From contig JAIXYM010000011.1 of assembly GCA_027490255.1 (NCBI GenBank), forward strand, positions 1 to 37,280: a stretch of DNA of 37,280 nt. The letters are read 5' to 3'. Shown here piece after piece: positions 26,118 through 34,349 of the stretch (positions are counted from its first letter, which is position 1; every line of letters starts with the position of its first letter). Both the position numbers and the translations under genes were made by a program. The notes below the pieces were generated by a model that was not told the origin of the DNA, did no database searches, and saw only the letters and a program-made list of their open reading frames with translations. This DNA comes from Oxalobacteraceae bacterium (lineage in GTDB: Bacteria > Pseudomonadota > Gammaproteobacteria > Burkholderiales > Burkholderiaceae_D).

Positions 26118-26918
26118 TCAAGTACGAAGTGCAACACGGTTTAAAGATACATGAAACACCTGGTGTGGAGTTTTAAATCCCAGTCTTTTTCTCGGACGGT
26201 GGTTCAATCGATCTTCGATCATTTTAAGCTCCTCATCAGTGACTGTAGATATGTGGCGTTTTTTAGGAATGTATTGCCTCAGTAAGCCGTTGTAGTCTTC
26301 ATTCGACCCACGCTGCCAGCTAGCAAACGGATCGGCAAAGTAAGTCGTAGAGCCCAGGGATTGATCGATCAGTTTATGGCCCGCTAACTCCTTACCATTA
26401 TCGAAAGTGATCGTCTTAGCCCGCGAAGCGAGCGGCGTAAGTCGCTTGATAATGGCAGCACTGACTTGCTCGGAAGTCTTTCGATAAACTTTGGCCACCA
26501 CTGCGTAGCCGCTTTTTCTCTCCACCAAGGTGACGATGGCGTGTTGGTGCGCCGCCCCAATGACGGTATCGCCTTCCCAGTGACCGACATGAGCGCGTCG
26601 CTCAATCGATTCGGGGCGCTCAGCAATCGAGCGTCTATCAGGGATTTGCCCTCGTCGATCATGGCCACCGGCATAGCGCTTGCGCTTTTGTTTCTGGCAA
26701 CGCAAGGAAAGCCATAAATGACCGCCTATCCGCTCCTCGTACCGATTCTGGGCTTGACAGGGTCGATACCCTCGACGGCCGGAGCCACGCGCCAGCTCTC
26801 GACTAATGGTCGATTTATGGCGCCCCAGAATCCGGGCAATCTCAATTTGGGTTAGTCCTGCTTTCATAAGCGCTTGAATCTGATAACGTTCGGTTTGGCT
26901 GAGGTGTGTATAGGTCAT
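26118..26918 (-). CDS. IS30-family transposase, in-frame internal deletion
   Basis: A 266-residue transposase starting MTYTHLSQTERYQIQALMKAGLTQIEIARILGRHKSTISRE, the IS30 N-terminal HTH. The catalytic DDE core is present: GHWEGDTVIG, TFDNGKEL and RGSNEDYNGLLRQYIPK, then RLNHRPRKRLGF. Family members run about 320-340 residues. Between YRPCQAQ (near 55) and GGHLWLSLRCQK the usual ~60 residues, including the W-SPEQI second HTH and the H-TIY segment, are missing while the frame stays open. It is probably inactive, or active only with help in trans. Confidence 0.85.
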   Translation of the reverse strand: MTYTHLSQTERYQIQALMKAGLTQIEIARILGRHKSTISRELARGSGRRGYRPCQAQNRYEERIGGHLWLSLRCQKQKRKRYAGGHDRRGQIPDRRSIAERPESIERRAHVGHWEGDTVIGAAHQHAIVTLVERKSGYAVVAKVYRKTSEQVSAAIIKRLTPLASRAKTITFDNGKELAGHKLIDQSLGSTTYFADPFASWQRGSNEDYNGLLRQYIPKKRHISTVTDEELKMIEDRLNHRPRKRLGFKTPHQVFHVSLNRVALRT

Positions 26919-27007
26919 ATGCTTCTTCGACTGGCCGGTCAAAAGGCTTTGATACTAATGCACCTCAGCCATCCAACCCGTTAATCAAAGTTGCACTTCG
27001 TCCTTGA
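26118..27007 (-). mobile_element. IS30-family insertion sequence, internally deleted
   Basis: Terminal inverted repeats with core TCAAG(T/G)ACGAAGTGCAAC lie at 26118-26135 and, reversed, 26990-27007, with further matches inward (TTAA). The transposase stop codon lies in the left repeat. At about 890 bp it is short for this family (about 1.05 kb), in line with the gap in the transposase. Target duplications could not be resolved. The right repeat supplies the last codons of the neighbouring gene ending at 26985. Confidence 0.8.
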
Positions 27008-28436
27008 CTTTATCAAACTTAATAGAAGGATCTATTTCTAATAAATCTCTCTTTAATTTTTTAATTAAAAGAGAGAAATTTAATTCCTCCACCTCTGAAA
27101 GCCCCGAAAATTCAACAACTTTTTGAAGGTCAACCTTAGCGACAGCAACAAAATCGTCCTTGTTTTCTTGATTTATTGTGTTTTTATCTAAAGACTTTGC
27201 ATACCCAACCATATCCGGAAATATAAGAATTCCCAAAACACCCTTATGCTTAAGAAACTTAGACATTATTTTTTTCATTGAAGTTTTAAGTAAATCCTTG
27301 TCTATCGCTTCGACGTCAATTTCACCTGATATCCTTTGATTTGACATGGTCGTTAATTCATCGACCACGTCATTAAATATTCTTCCTAGTCCGTCATTAT
27401 TCGCCTTAGAACCACCGGGAAATCCGTAAATATACGGATACAATTTTATTCGCTGCGGGTAACCAATTAAAGCTTCAAAAGAAACAGAGTCCATATCTTT
27501 TGTTCCGGTTTCTAAATAGCGAAGAAAAGCATCTTGCAAAGGATTTTTTAAAACATTGTTCAAATTATCTTCTTTATTTTTTTCAAACTCAGAGAACCGC
27601 CAAGAAGTTTTTAAATGATCACACAAATCTTTTCTTGAAAATTTAGGAGAGCCCGTAACATCAGCTGGCAATCCTTGATTTTTTCGCAGTTTAATTTTAG
27701 CGGTTATTTGTTGATGGGCATAAAATTTAGCAGCAGCGGACTGCATGTACATCACCTTATTCTGCAATGCGGGTATCAGGAAAACTGGTGACTCCGACGA
27801 ATCCCTCTCTGAATATTGACTCAAAAAATCCATCACTTCTTTGAACGATTCTTGGTTCCATTGTCGGTCAGAGAAATGAAAAAAATTTAGGAATGCACTA
27901 ATAGCATCATCAGAAAAACCCTTATTTTTTAAATCAGTCGTAATGAGCTTATCGATAATTTGATCTTCATTGCCAATCAAATAGCGCGATCTGAGTAACC
28001 CATCCGCCTGGACTTCAGGTCCAATCGACGAAGTTTTATAGTCTTTATCAACAAGAATTTCCAGAAATTTGGATGATGAAACTTTCCCACTATTTTTTAC
28101 ATCGTCAAGCAAATTTCTTGTCTTGGTACTTTTTTCAAAATTTTTTTCCACAAATCCAACAAACCATTCTTTCGCTCGCCATTCATGGTAACGACTGACA
28201 AGTCCATTAAATTTTTGTGTTATTTTTCCCAACAGGCTTGATGCAGTTTGATAATCATTTTCTTGTACGTATAAACGAGGATTAATAAAAATAATCCCTC
28301 TTTCACGATCAAAATTGATTTCGTTTTTCAGCCCGAGATGCCTCTCCCCCATGGTTTTCAACCCGGTGTTGTTTGAATAAGAATTGGCTTTTGACGCGGC
28401 CGGCAGCATAGACGTCCCTGAATCAGCAGCCCCCAT
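26985..28436 (-). CDS. Unrecognised AT-rich protein, 3' end altered by IS30
   Basis: A 483-residue protein with no domain I recognise. There is no signal peptide or membrane helix. The body is Lys/Asn/Asp/Phe-rich and predicted mostly helical; the first ~25 residues are Ala/Ser-rich. The coding sequence is strongly AT-rich compared with neighbours, a sign of transfer. The final residues (VKDEVQL and stop) are encoded by the terminal repeat of the adjacent IS30 element, so the native C-terminus was probably lost. No clear ribosome-binding site precedes the ATG. Given two other effector-like loci nearby it may be a truncated secreted effector; this is inference from composition and context only. 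Confidence 0.6.
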   Translation of the reverse strand: MGAADSGTSMLPAASKANSYSNNTGLKTMGERHLGLKNEINFDRERGIIFINPRLYVQENDYQTASSLLGKITQKFNGLVSRYHEWRAKEWFVGFVEKNFEKSTKTRNLLDDVKNSGKVSSSKFLEILVDKDYKTSSIGPEVQADGLLRSRYLIGNEDQIIDKLITTDLKNKGFSDDAISAFLNFFHFSDRQWNQESFKEVMDFLSQYSERDSSESPVFLIPALQNKVMYMQSAAAKFYAHQQITAKIKLRKNQGLPADVTGSPKFSRKDLCDHLKTSWRFSEFEKNKEDNLNNVLKNPLQDAFLRYLETGTKDMDSVSFEALIGYPQRIKLYPYIYGFPGGSKANNDGLGRIFNDVVDELTTMSNQRISGEIDVEAIDKDLLKTSMKKIMSKFLKHKGVLGILIFPDMVGYAKSLDKNTINQENKDDFVAVAKVDLQKVVEFSGLSEVEELNFSLLIKKLKRDLLEIDPSIKFDKVKDEVQL

Positions 28437-28470
28437 CAAGAAGTAAGGGCCTATATCACTAGTACGATGG

Positions 28471-28724
28471 TAAAAGACTTGCCTGAAACAGGCAGTTTAT
28501 CGATGGATAACTGGTGTACTACAAAGCGCGTAACGGATTAACTACAGCTCAATCCACCCAAGCAGCACAGCGATCAGCGTAAGTTCAACCCGGTTGGCAA
28601 CGCCAAATTTTTTCTAGACGTTGTAGAGATGGGTACCGACGATATGGAGAAGATTTTTAAAGTTTCGGCGATTCGATTGGCAGATGAACTCAGGGCAAGA
28701 TCGCTGAAGACACCAAAGTCGACC
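28471..28724. repeat. Direct repeat, degenerate left copy
   Basis: This stretch aligns almost without gaps with 32222-32474 in the same orientation (constant offset of about 3,750 bp). Shared blocks include GTTGTAGAGATGGGTACCGA and AAAGACTTG. By eye about three quarters of bases agree. The right copy is the 3' end and downstream flank of the intact response-regulator gene. Confidence 0.85.
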
Positions 28725-28900
28725 CGGCACGCTTGGACGGATTCCCGAGGGCACTGGTCTTGAGCGAGTAGCGCACCTCGAACTGAGCGACAGGCCATAG
28801 GCCTCAATAAAACTGATACCGAAAAATACTTTCTTCGAACAAAGTCACTGCCAGATGCCGTGGCGAGTTTTGAACATCATCCTTGGCAATGACAAGACTT
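28542..28900 (-). pseudogene. Decayed LuxR-family response-regulator fragment
   Basis: On the minus strand the fragment reads DFGVFSDLALSSSANRIAETLKI, matching EFGVFIQLAKGASVNQIAELLNI of the intact regulator at 32293-32934, then continues in another frame through the rest of the HTH. Beyond about 28725 similarity weakens but reappears near 28845-28870 (TCACTGCC, CATCATCC). It has frameshifts, no start and no full receiver. It is either a partial duplicate of the intact gene or a relic of a paralogue. Confidence 0.75.
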
Positions 28901-29088
28901 CTGGCACAACGAATTCGCAACACTAGTATGTCGTCGCTGAACTGGCCAGCAGCAAGACGCGCTATCGTGAGCGCGGGATTGCCTATCAAGCCGCCCCGCT
29001 CCTTCTGACGAGGTCCTTTACTCACGCGGGTGCCGGGATAAGGTGAAAGGTCTTCCAGTTTCGCAGCCGGTTAAATAGAGGATCACAC

Positions 29089-30036
29089 TTGGCTATCTTT
29101 GGCGATACATGGTTCGATTTGTTCATGTCGGATGCACCTGGTAGCGATGGTGCTGCCAGGTCCGAGCATGAGCGCATGCATGCGCACTCCGACGCTTATT
29201 TTCAGGTGACTGATCAACTGGTTGTTGGGAAGCACAGGCTGGAGCATTGGCCGAACCGCCGCATCAGCGTATGGGTAGGATCATCGGACCAGAATCCAAA
29301 CCAATCTGATGATGCCGAGGAGCGCATGCTGCGCTTCGGCTTTGAAGCGCGCACCGGTGATCTGCTGATACCGATGCTGAGCGAGCCGTACGGCGTCGGC
29401 ATCAGCATGCCGATCTGGCAGGCGCAAGACCTGTCAGCGACCGAGGCATTGGTAGGCTCGCTCCAGAAAGATCTTCAATCGCTGATCGCTGGCCAGCCTG
29501 CCGACGACCCGACCAATGACAGCCTCCCGGGCGAAATGTTGTCATCCGCGCTGATGTCGCGCCTGCCACATGGTCCTGATCCGTTGAACCGGGACAGCAA
29601 GGCACTAAAAAAAATCTGCACGGCCTATGGCATCAAAAATTTTCCGCAAGAACAGGAATTCATCGAGTTCCTGTTCGACGATTTGCCCTGCCGCGTAATG
29701 GCGCATCCCTACCTTCCCTGCACGCTGTTCGATTTTTTTCTGATGGATGCATGCGCGCTGCAGGGCAGCCTGCGGACTTTGCTGATGCAAACTCTACTGC
29801 GACTTAACGAGACCAGCGGTCAGTTCGCTTCCATGTCCCTCGGCCTGGACCACCGGCATTTCATCGTGGCGACTGCTTGTGTCGGCGCCGACGAGCCAGC
29901 CGATCAACTCCAGCCGCTGCTGGAGCGCTGGATAGAACTTTCGCGGGATATTCGATCCCTATGTAAGACCTTGATACTAGAGGACGTGATGCTGCAATTC
30001 GAGATCGGCCCGGCCGTGGAGGAAACCGTTCCATGA
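29089..30036 (+). CDS. CesT-like type III secretion chaperone, double length
   Basis: A 315-residue acidic protein. The TTG at 29089 is taken as start because AGAGGA lies just upstream; there is no better ATG. Residues about 180-305 have the CesT/SpcU chaperone pattern: FIEFLFDDLPCRVMAHP, LFDFFLMDACALQGSLRTLLMQTLLRLNETSG, FASMSLGLDHRHFIVATACVGADEPADQLQPLLERWIELSRDI. Residues 30-155 show a weaker similar pattern (GVGISMPIWQAQDLSATEALVGSLQKDLQSLI), so it may be a tandem duplication in one chain. Classical chaperones of this class are about 130-150 residues. Its stop overlaps the start of the phospholipase gene (ATGA), the usual chaperone-cargo layout. Confidence 0.75.
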   Translation: MAIFGDTWFDLFMSDAPGSDGAARSEHERMHAHSDAYFQVTDQLVVGKHRLEHWPNRRISVWVGSSDQNPNQSDDAEERMLRFGFEARTGDLLIPMLSEPYGVGISMPIWQAQDLSATEALVGSLQKDLQSLIAGQPADDPTNDSLPGEMLSSALMSRLPHGPDPLNRDSKALKKICTAYGIKNFPQEQEFIEFLFDDLPCRVMAHPYLPCTLFDFFLMDACALQGSLRTLLMQTLLRLNETSGQFASMSLGLDHRHFIVATACVGADEPADQLQPLLERWIELSRDIRSLCKTLILEDVMLQFEIGPAVEETVP

Positions 30037-32015
30037 TGCTGTCCAGAATTCTCGGGAGCACAAGCCTTGCAAAAGTCCCGACGCCCTTTAACCCCGCTTC
30101 AAAAAGTCCGGCACCAGCCCAAACCACGACATCAGCTGACCGGCTGGCGTCTGCGAAAGAGTCGTCCGAGGCTAGGTTCAAGGCCGCAGCCAAGACGGTG
30201 GGCGACGCCCTGCCAGCTGCAGCGAACGAGCACTACCAGAAAGCGGTGCAAGATCGCTGGAATCACATCCACGAAAAAATCTTCAGCCCACTGGGGTCGC
30301 GACTGAAGAAAAATGACTTCAGCCAGATGTTAAGCAATGCGATCAGCAAAGCAAGCAAAGAGATCGATGCAGCACTAGACCGTCTGAGCATCGATGCCGA
30401 TCGATCATCGCTGCTCGCCAACCGAAAAGAGGCCAGCGCTCTGCCGCAGCTGACCAAAAGCAAGGATGGTCGCTTCAACCTGATCCGAAAAGCCCCGCCG
30501 ATCGAGAACCTGGTCCTCCGCGGTGGCGGTGCGAAAGGTATCAGTTATGGTGCGGCACTCGAGCAGTACCAACTAAGCGGTTATCTGGATGGCCTGAAGC
30601 GGATTGCCGGCTCATCCGCGGGTGCTTTAACAGCGACTTGCCTTGCCTGCGGCGTGTCTGCATCGCAGTTCGACAAAATCGACTCCGAGCAGCTGTTCAA
30701 ATCAGCGGCCAGTACCTACCTGAAGGATATCCAAAACATCTACCCTGACCTGAAGTTTGTCGCCTCTAAAGGTATTCTCACCGGATTGAGTGCGGTGAGA
30801 ACCGTGGACACCTCCACCGCAGAGCGGGTACATAACTTTCTATCTGAGCACTTTGACACGCCGGCCTTCCAAAAGCGTCTTCTCCAAATCGTGGACGAAC
30901 ACAAGGAAGATCAGGGTTTTGCCGTCGACGTCACCCAAAGATTGTTGCGGCTGATGGAAAAGCCGGACTTCGACCAGTCCCGCCAAGACAAGCTGATCAC
31001 TTTCCGGGACCTGAGCCTGCTGCACCAGTTAGCGCCCGATACCTTCAAGGAGCTCACACTGACCGCCTGGGATCCTGATAACAAATGTACTGTGTACTTT
31101 GACAAAGACAAAACGCCTGATATTCCCCTCTGCTACGCGGCGCGAAGTTCCATGTCTTTTCCGGTGGCTTTCAAACCCGTGGCGATGGACATCGGCGATG
31201 ATCAGGGTACGCGCACTCTGATTGACGGTGGCGTTGGCTCGAACCTGCCTGTGGAGGTGTTCGAGCCACCATCAGCGGACCCGATAGAAAAAGAGTTGAA
31301 CGCCGCCAAGACCCTGATGTTTGTTTTTGACATGCAAGGCATGGCCTATCAGGTGATGACCAGTGGCGGCGTAGCAACCAGCAACTTGGAGCAAGAACGA
31401 GAAAAAGCAATCAAGGTCAGAAAAAACTCCTTCATCGCCAAGGTATACACTTGGTTTCTGGGCACGGACCCCAAGCAAACGAGATTCGAGGACCAAAACA
31501 AACTGTGGAACGCCGGACCGAACGCCGTGCCAGTTTTTCATGGAACGATCAGTTCGACCAGCGCGAACGTTTCCACCTCGCGCGCGCATGCCGCACGACT
31601 TCAAGCCGCCACCGAAGCACTGGAGCAAATCCGTCAGCGAGAAAGTCAGGCCTACTTCATTAGTTGCAGTACATTGGATGAGGTGGCACGACAGTTGTCG
31701 GCCGATGAAAAAAAAGCTCTTGAAGCACTCCCCGCCCAGCCGAATAGTCCTGATCTGAAGAGTACCGCCGACAAAGCTCAAGCAGCTGAACGGAAAGCTG
31801 AACAGGAAGCTAAACGTGAAGCTCTACGGGTCGCTGAACAAACCTCCAGTGGCCAGGCAGTGCATGAGGCGCAGGCAGCTCTACGATTAGCCAACGCCTC
31901 GCTCAAAGCAGCTAGCGCCGCCAGAATGGCTGCGGATGGAGCGCTGCTCCTTAGGCAGCTTGCCGACCATTTGAACCCGACTGCGCACAGCCCCATCCAC
32001 GACACGCTTGTCTGA
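30033..32015 (+). CDS. ExoU-like patatin phospholipase, candidate type III effector
   Basis: A 660-residue protein with TGGAGGA before the start. The patatin domain spans about 155-415: oxyanion-hole GGGAKG (164-169), nucleophile in GSSAG (Ser195), and the dyad Asp398 in LIDGGVGSNLP. ExoU of Pseudomonas (687 residues) has the same Ser/Asp dyad and needs a host cofactor such as ubiquitin; ExoU has SpcU downstream, whereas here the chaperone is upstream. Residues 1-150 are Ser/Ala-rich then helical, without a Sec signal. Residues 570-650 are an Ala/Glu/Arg-rich coiled-coil stretch possibly serving as a membrane or host-targeting region. A phospholipase A2 acting in a eukaryotic host is the likely role (inference). 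Confidence 0.85.
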   Translation: MMLSRILGSTSLAKVPTPFNPASKSPAPAQTTTSADRLASAKESSEARFKAAAKTVGDALPAAANEHYQKAVQDRWNHIHEKIFSPLGSRLKKNDFSQMLSNAISKASKEIDAALDRLSIDADRSSLLANRKEASALPQLTKSKDGRFNLIRKAPPIENLVLRGGGAKGISYGAALEQYQLSGYLDGLKRIAGSSAGALTATCLACGVSASQFDKIDSEQLFKSAASTYLKDIQNIYPDLKFVASKGILTGLSAVRTVDTSTAERVHNFLSEHFDTPAFQKRLLQIVDEHKEDQGFAVDVTQRLLRLMEKPDFDQSRQDKLITFRDLSLLHQLAPDTFKELTLTAWDPDNKCTVYFDKDKTPDIPLCYAARSSMSFPVAFKPVAMDIGDDQGTRTLIDGGVGSNLPVEVFEPPSADPIEKELNAAKTLMFVFDMQGMAYQVMTSGGVATSNLEQEREKAIKVRKNSFIAKVYTWFLGTDPKQTRFEDQNKLWNAGPNAVPVFHGTISSTSANVSTSRAHAARLQAATEALEQIRQRESQAYFISCSTLDEVARQLSADEKKALEALPAQPNSPDLKSTADKAQAAERKAEQEAKREALRVAEQTSSGQAVHEAQAALRLANASLKAASAARMAADGALLLRQLADHLNPTAHSPIHDTLV

Positions 32016-32139
32016 GAAGCGCGACGAACGCCTGTCTAATGGATGCGCAGAAAAAATCCTCACCGGTTGTTTTCATTCTGATTGCACCGACCCTCACCGG
32101 TGGCGTTAGATTTTTGAATCACATCAAAAGAGAATTTTT

Positions 32140-32265
32140 TTGCTTCAAACAATCCGTTACGCGCTTATCGATGACAGCGGGACACAGATCGAATTGAAGA
32201 CCCCTATCGTCAATCCGACAGAAAAAGACTTGTCTTGCGGAGCCAGTTTATCGGTACGTGATTAG
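32140..32265 (+). CDS. Possible 41-residue peptide or gene remnant
   Basis: An open frame from TTG at 32140, with AAAAGAGAA about 6 bases upstream, reads MLQTIRYALIDDSGTQIELKTPIVNPTEKDL and ends SLSVRD. The tail has a counterpart in the degenerate repeat at 28471 (VKDLPETGSLSMD in the same frame). It may be a short gene or the end of a lost one. It lies between the phospholipase and the convergent regulator. Confidence 0.22.
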   Translation: MLQTIRYALIDDSGTQIELKTPIVNPTEKDLSCGASLSVRD

Positions 32266-32474
32266 TGTCTGACGAAGCGGTAAACGACTTGACTACAACT
32301 CAATCAACCCATGTCGCACGGCGATCAGAGTAAGTTCAGCCTGATTAGCAACGCCGAGTTTTTGCTTGACGTTGTAGAGATGGGTACCGACGGTACGTGG
32401 GGAAATATTCAGAAGTTCGGCAATTTGATTGACGGATGCACCCTTGGCGAGCTGGATGAAAACACCAAACTCGC
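32222..32474. repeat. Direct repeat, intact right copy
   Basis: This is the counterpart of 28471-28724, covering the last ~60 codons of the regulator gene and about 70 bp beyond it. With the left copy it brackets the chaperone-phospholipase cassette. Confidence 0.85.
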
Positions 32475-32934
32475 GCTCCGATAACACTTCGATCGGACTT
32501 TTTTCGCCGTTGAATTCTTCGAGCGCCATACGCTGCGACAAATGGCTATCGATATACATGCGACCTTCGTTCACTTGCCGGATCGCGTGAATCAACTCAT
32601 CCGGCGCAGTGCGTTTGGACAGATAACCGAGCGCGCCGGCCTTGAGCATGTAGCGCACATAACTCGGATCCTCATGCGACGACAACCCCAGCACGCGCGC
32701 GTGTTTGTCGCGCGCCACGATACGACGCGTAGCCTCAACGCCCATGGTTCCGCCTAGCGAAATATCCATCACGATCACATCGGGCTGCGTCGTTGCTATT
32801 TGCTGATAAGCCACCTCGGCCGACTCTGCCTCGGCCACGACACGGATATCTTCGGTTGCTTCGAGCAGCATGCGAAACCCCATGCGAACCACTGCATGAT
32901 CATCCACCAGCATGACATTGATTGTTTTTTTCAT
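32293..32934 (-). CDS. LuxR-family (NarL/UhpA-type) response regulator
   Basis: A 213-residue regulator. The receiver has VMLVDDHAVVRMGF, phospho-acceptor Asp57 in VIVMDISLGG, and the Lys of GYLSKRTAP. The C-terminal HTH is at 145-210 (LSEREFGVFIQLAKGASVNQIAELLNISPRTVGTHLYNVKQKL). Its start overlaps the kinase stop (32931-32934), so the pair is translationally coupled. Such regulators bind as dimers to short palindromes; the divergent pqqA promoter region with TCATGA palindromes is the natural first target (inference). LuxR-type regulators control PQQ-dependent alcohol oxidation in pseudomonads, which fits the context. Confidence 0.93.
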   Translation of the reverse strand: MKKTINVMLVDDHAVVRMGFRMLLEATEDIRVVAEAESAEVAYQQIATTQPDVIVMDISLGGTMGVEATRRIVARDKHARVLGLSSHEDPSYVRYMLKAGALGYLSKRTAPDELIHAIRQVNEGRMYIDSHLSQRMALEEFNGEKSPIEVLSEREFGVFIQLAKGASVNQIAELLNISPRTVGTHLYNVKQKLGVANQAELTLIAVRHGLIEL

Positions 32935-34349
32935 GAGCTGTGACTTTCCTTGATGGGAAGTGATACGACCACTTCAAGCCCGCCTTCGGCTGCGGTCTGA
33001 AATACGATCTGACCACCATGCGACTCGGCGCGTTCCTGCATACCACGTACGCCGTAATGACCTTCGCGTTTGACAGAGGATGCGCCGCGCCCGTTATCGG
33101 CAATAGCAAGCGTTAATTGTCCTTCACTACTGCTCATGCGAATGTGCGCCGCTGTAGCGCCTGCATGACTAACAATGTTGGTAACCGCCTCTTGAATGAT
33201 GCGGTAAGCCGATAACTCAAGCGTCTCTTCCAATGCCGGCACAGTGCCGGCGACTTTGAGATCAAAACGGATATCCGGATTGTTATGCTGTGTTTCGGTC
33301 AGCAAATCGCGTACGGCATCAACTAAGCCCATGCCTTCAAGCTTGATCGGGCGCAGCCGGGGAATCATTCGATGCATGGCATCCGAAGTCATGCCAGCAG
33401 TATCAAACAACATCTTGGCATGCTGCTCCAGCGGACCGCCGGCCACATCCGGACGCTGCATCATCGACTTGGCGATACTGCGAATCGCGGTCAGCGATTG
33501 ACCCAACTCATCATGCAGCTCCAGCGCCAGTGCGGCACGCTCTTCTTCGATGCGTGCATGCAGCTGCTTGGTAAATTCTCGCTGAGCTTCCAGCCGAGCC
33601 TGTGCTTCGGCACTGGCCTGGCGCACCAGAATATTGTCCTCAACCGCTTGTGCCATGCGATTGAAAGTACGTCCCATCTGCCCTGCTTCCTTTCCCGGCA
33701 GGGGCGGCAGGCGGACTTGATGACCACCGCGCTCGATCTCACTCAAACCGCGCTCGATTTTTTCGAGTGGCGCGACCCACAGACCGACAAGCCAGAACAA
33801 TGCAATATCGGCCAGCACAAACAGAATCAATTGCGAGAACAGGATATTTCTCAGGTTGTCCCAACCATCGAGAATGGCGCGCGTCGGGTTAGCGACAATC
33901 ACCAAGCGCGCGTCACCAATCTCTATCACTCGCTTCATTTCCGGTGGAGAGACTAAGCTGGCATACCATTGCGGCGCGTCACGGCCGGCTTTGTACGTTG
34001 AGGGAGGCGACTGATAGCGCAAAACGCCTGCTTTGTCATAGAGCACAATATCATTGGCGCGTACCCGGCCGGTCGCCTGGAGGAAGGCAATCAGTTCGGT
34101 CAGATCACGGCTGGCATACGAGCTGGCTACCCGCGCCAGCAGCTGCGCGGAGATACGACTCGACGCTTCCATCTCCTCACGCACACTGTCGCGCGTGGAA
34201 GTGACCTCAACCCGAATCAGGATCAGGAAAATCAGCACGGTCAGTGCGAGAAAAATCAAATTGATCTTGAGCCTCAGGCTCATGCCAGGGCGGGATGCGG
34301 TGGCGCTGTCCACGGAAGTGGTGGCCCTGGTCTCGGCGGGGTTCATCAT
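32931..34349 (-). CDS. Sensor histidine kinase, NarX/UhpB type
   Basis: A 472-residue inner-membrane kinase. It has TM1 at about 27-47, a periplasmic sensor region of about 120 residues (NDIVLYDKAGVLRYQSPP, a PAS/Cache-like phrase), TM2 at about 170-191, and HAMP at 192-245. The HisKA_3 dimerisation helix carries phospho-acceptor His279 (LALELHDELGQSLTAIR). The ATPase domain follows: YRIIQEAVTNIVSHAGA (N box), IADNGRGA (G1), GVRGMQERAESHGG (G2). Either of two adjacent ATGs may start it. It forms a two-component system with the overlapping regulator gene and is divergent from pqqA. The ligand is unknown. Confidence 0.93.
   Translation of the reverse strand: MMNPAETRATTSVDSATASRPGMSLRLKINLIFLALTVLIFLILIRVEVTSTRDSVREEMEASSRISAQLLARVASSYASRDLTELIAFLQATGRVRANDIVLYDKAGVLRYQSPPSTYKAGRDAPQWYASLVSPPEMKRVIEIGDARLVIVANPTRAILDGWDNLRNILFSQLILFVLADIALFWLVGLWVAPLEKIERGLSEIERGGHQVRLPPLPGKEAGQMGRTFNRMAQAVEDNILVRQASAEAQARLEAQREFTKQLHARIEEERAALALELHDELGQSLTAIRSIAKSMMQRPDVAGGPLEQHAKMLFDTAGMTSDAMHRMIPRLRPIKLEGMGLVDAVRDLLTETQHNNPDIRFDLKVAGTVPALEETLELSAYRIIQEAVTNIVSHAGATAAHIRMSSSEGQLTLAIADNGRGASSVKREGHYGVRGMQERAESHGGQIVFQTAAEGGLEVVVSLPIKESHSS

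Noticed and set aside
28912..28935. TTCGC...GTCGC resembling a PIP box (TTCGC-N15-TTCGC) upstream of the chaperone gene
   Set aside because: The spacing is 14 and the second half differs; a fit this loose is expected by chance.
28804..29025. 73-residue minus-strand open frame upstream of the chaperone
   Set aside because: No recognisable domain, and it overlaps the decayed regulator relic and the presumed chaperone promoter; more likely chance openness.
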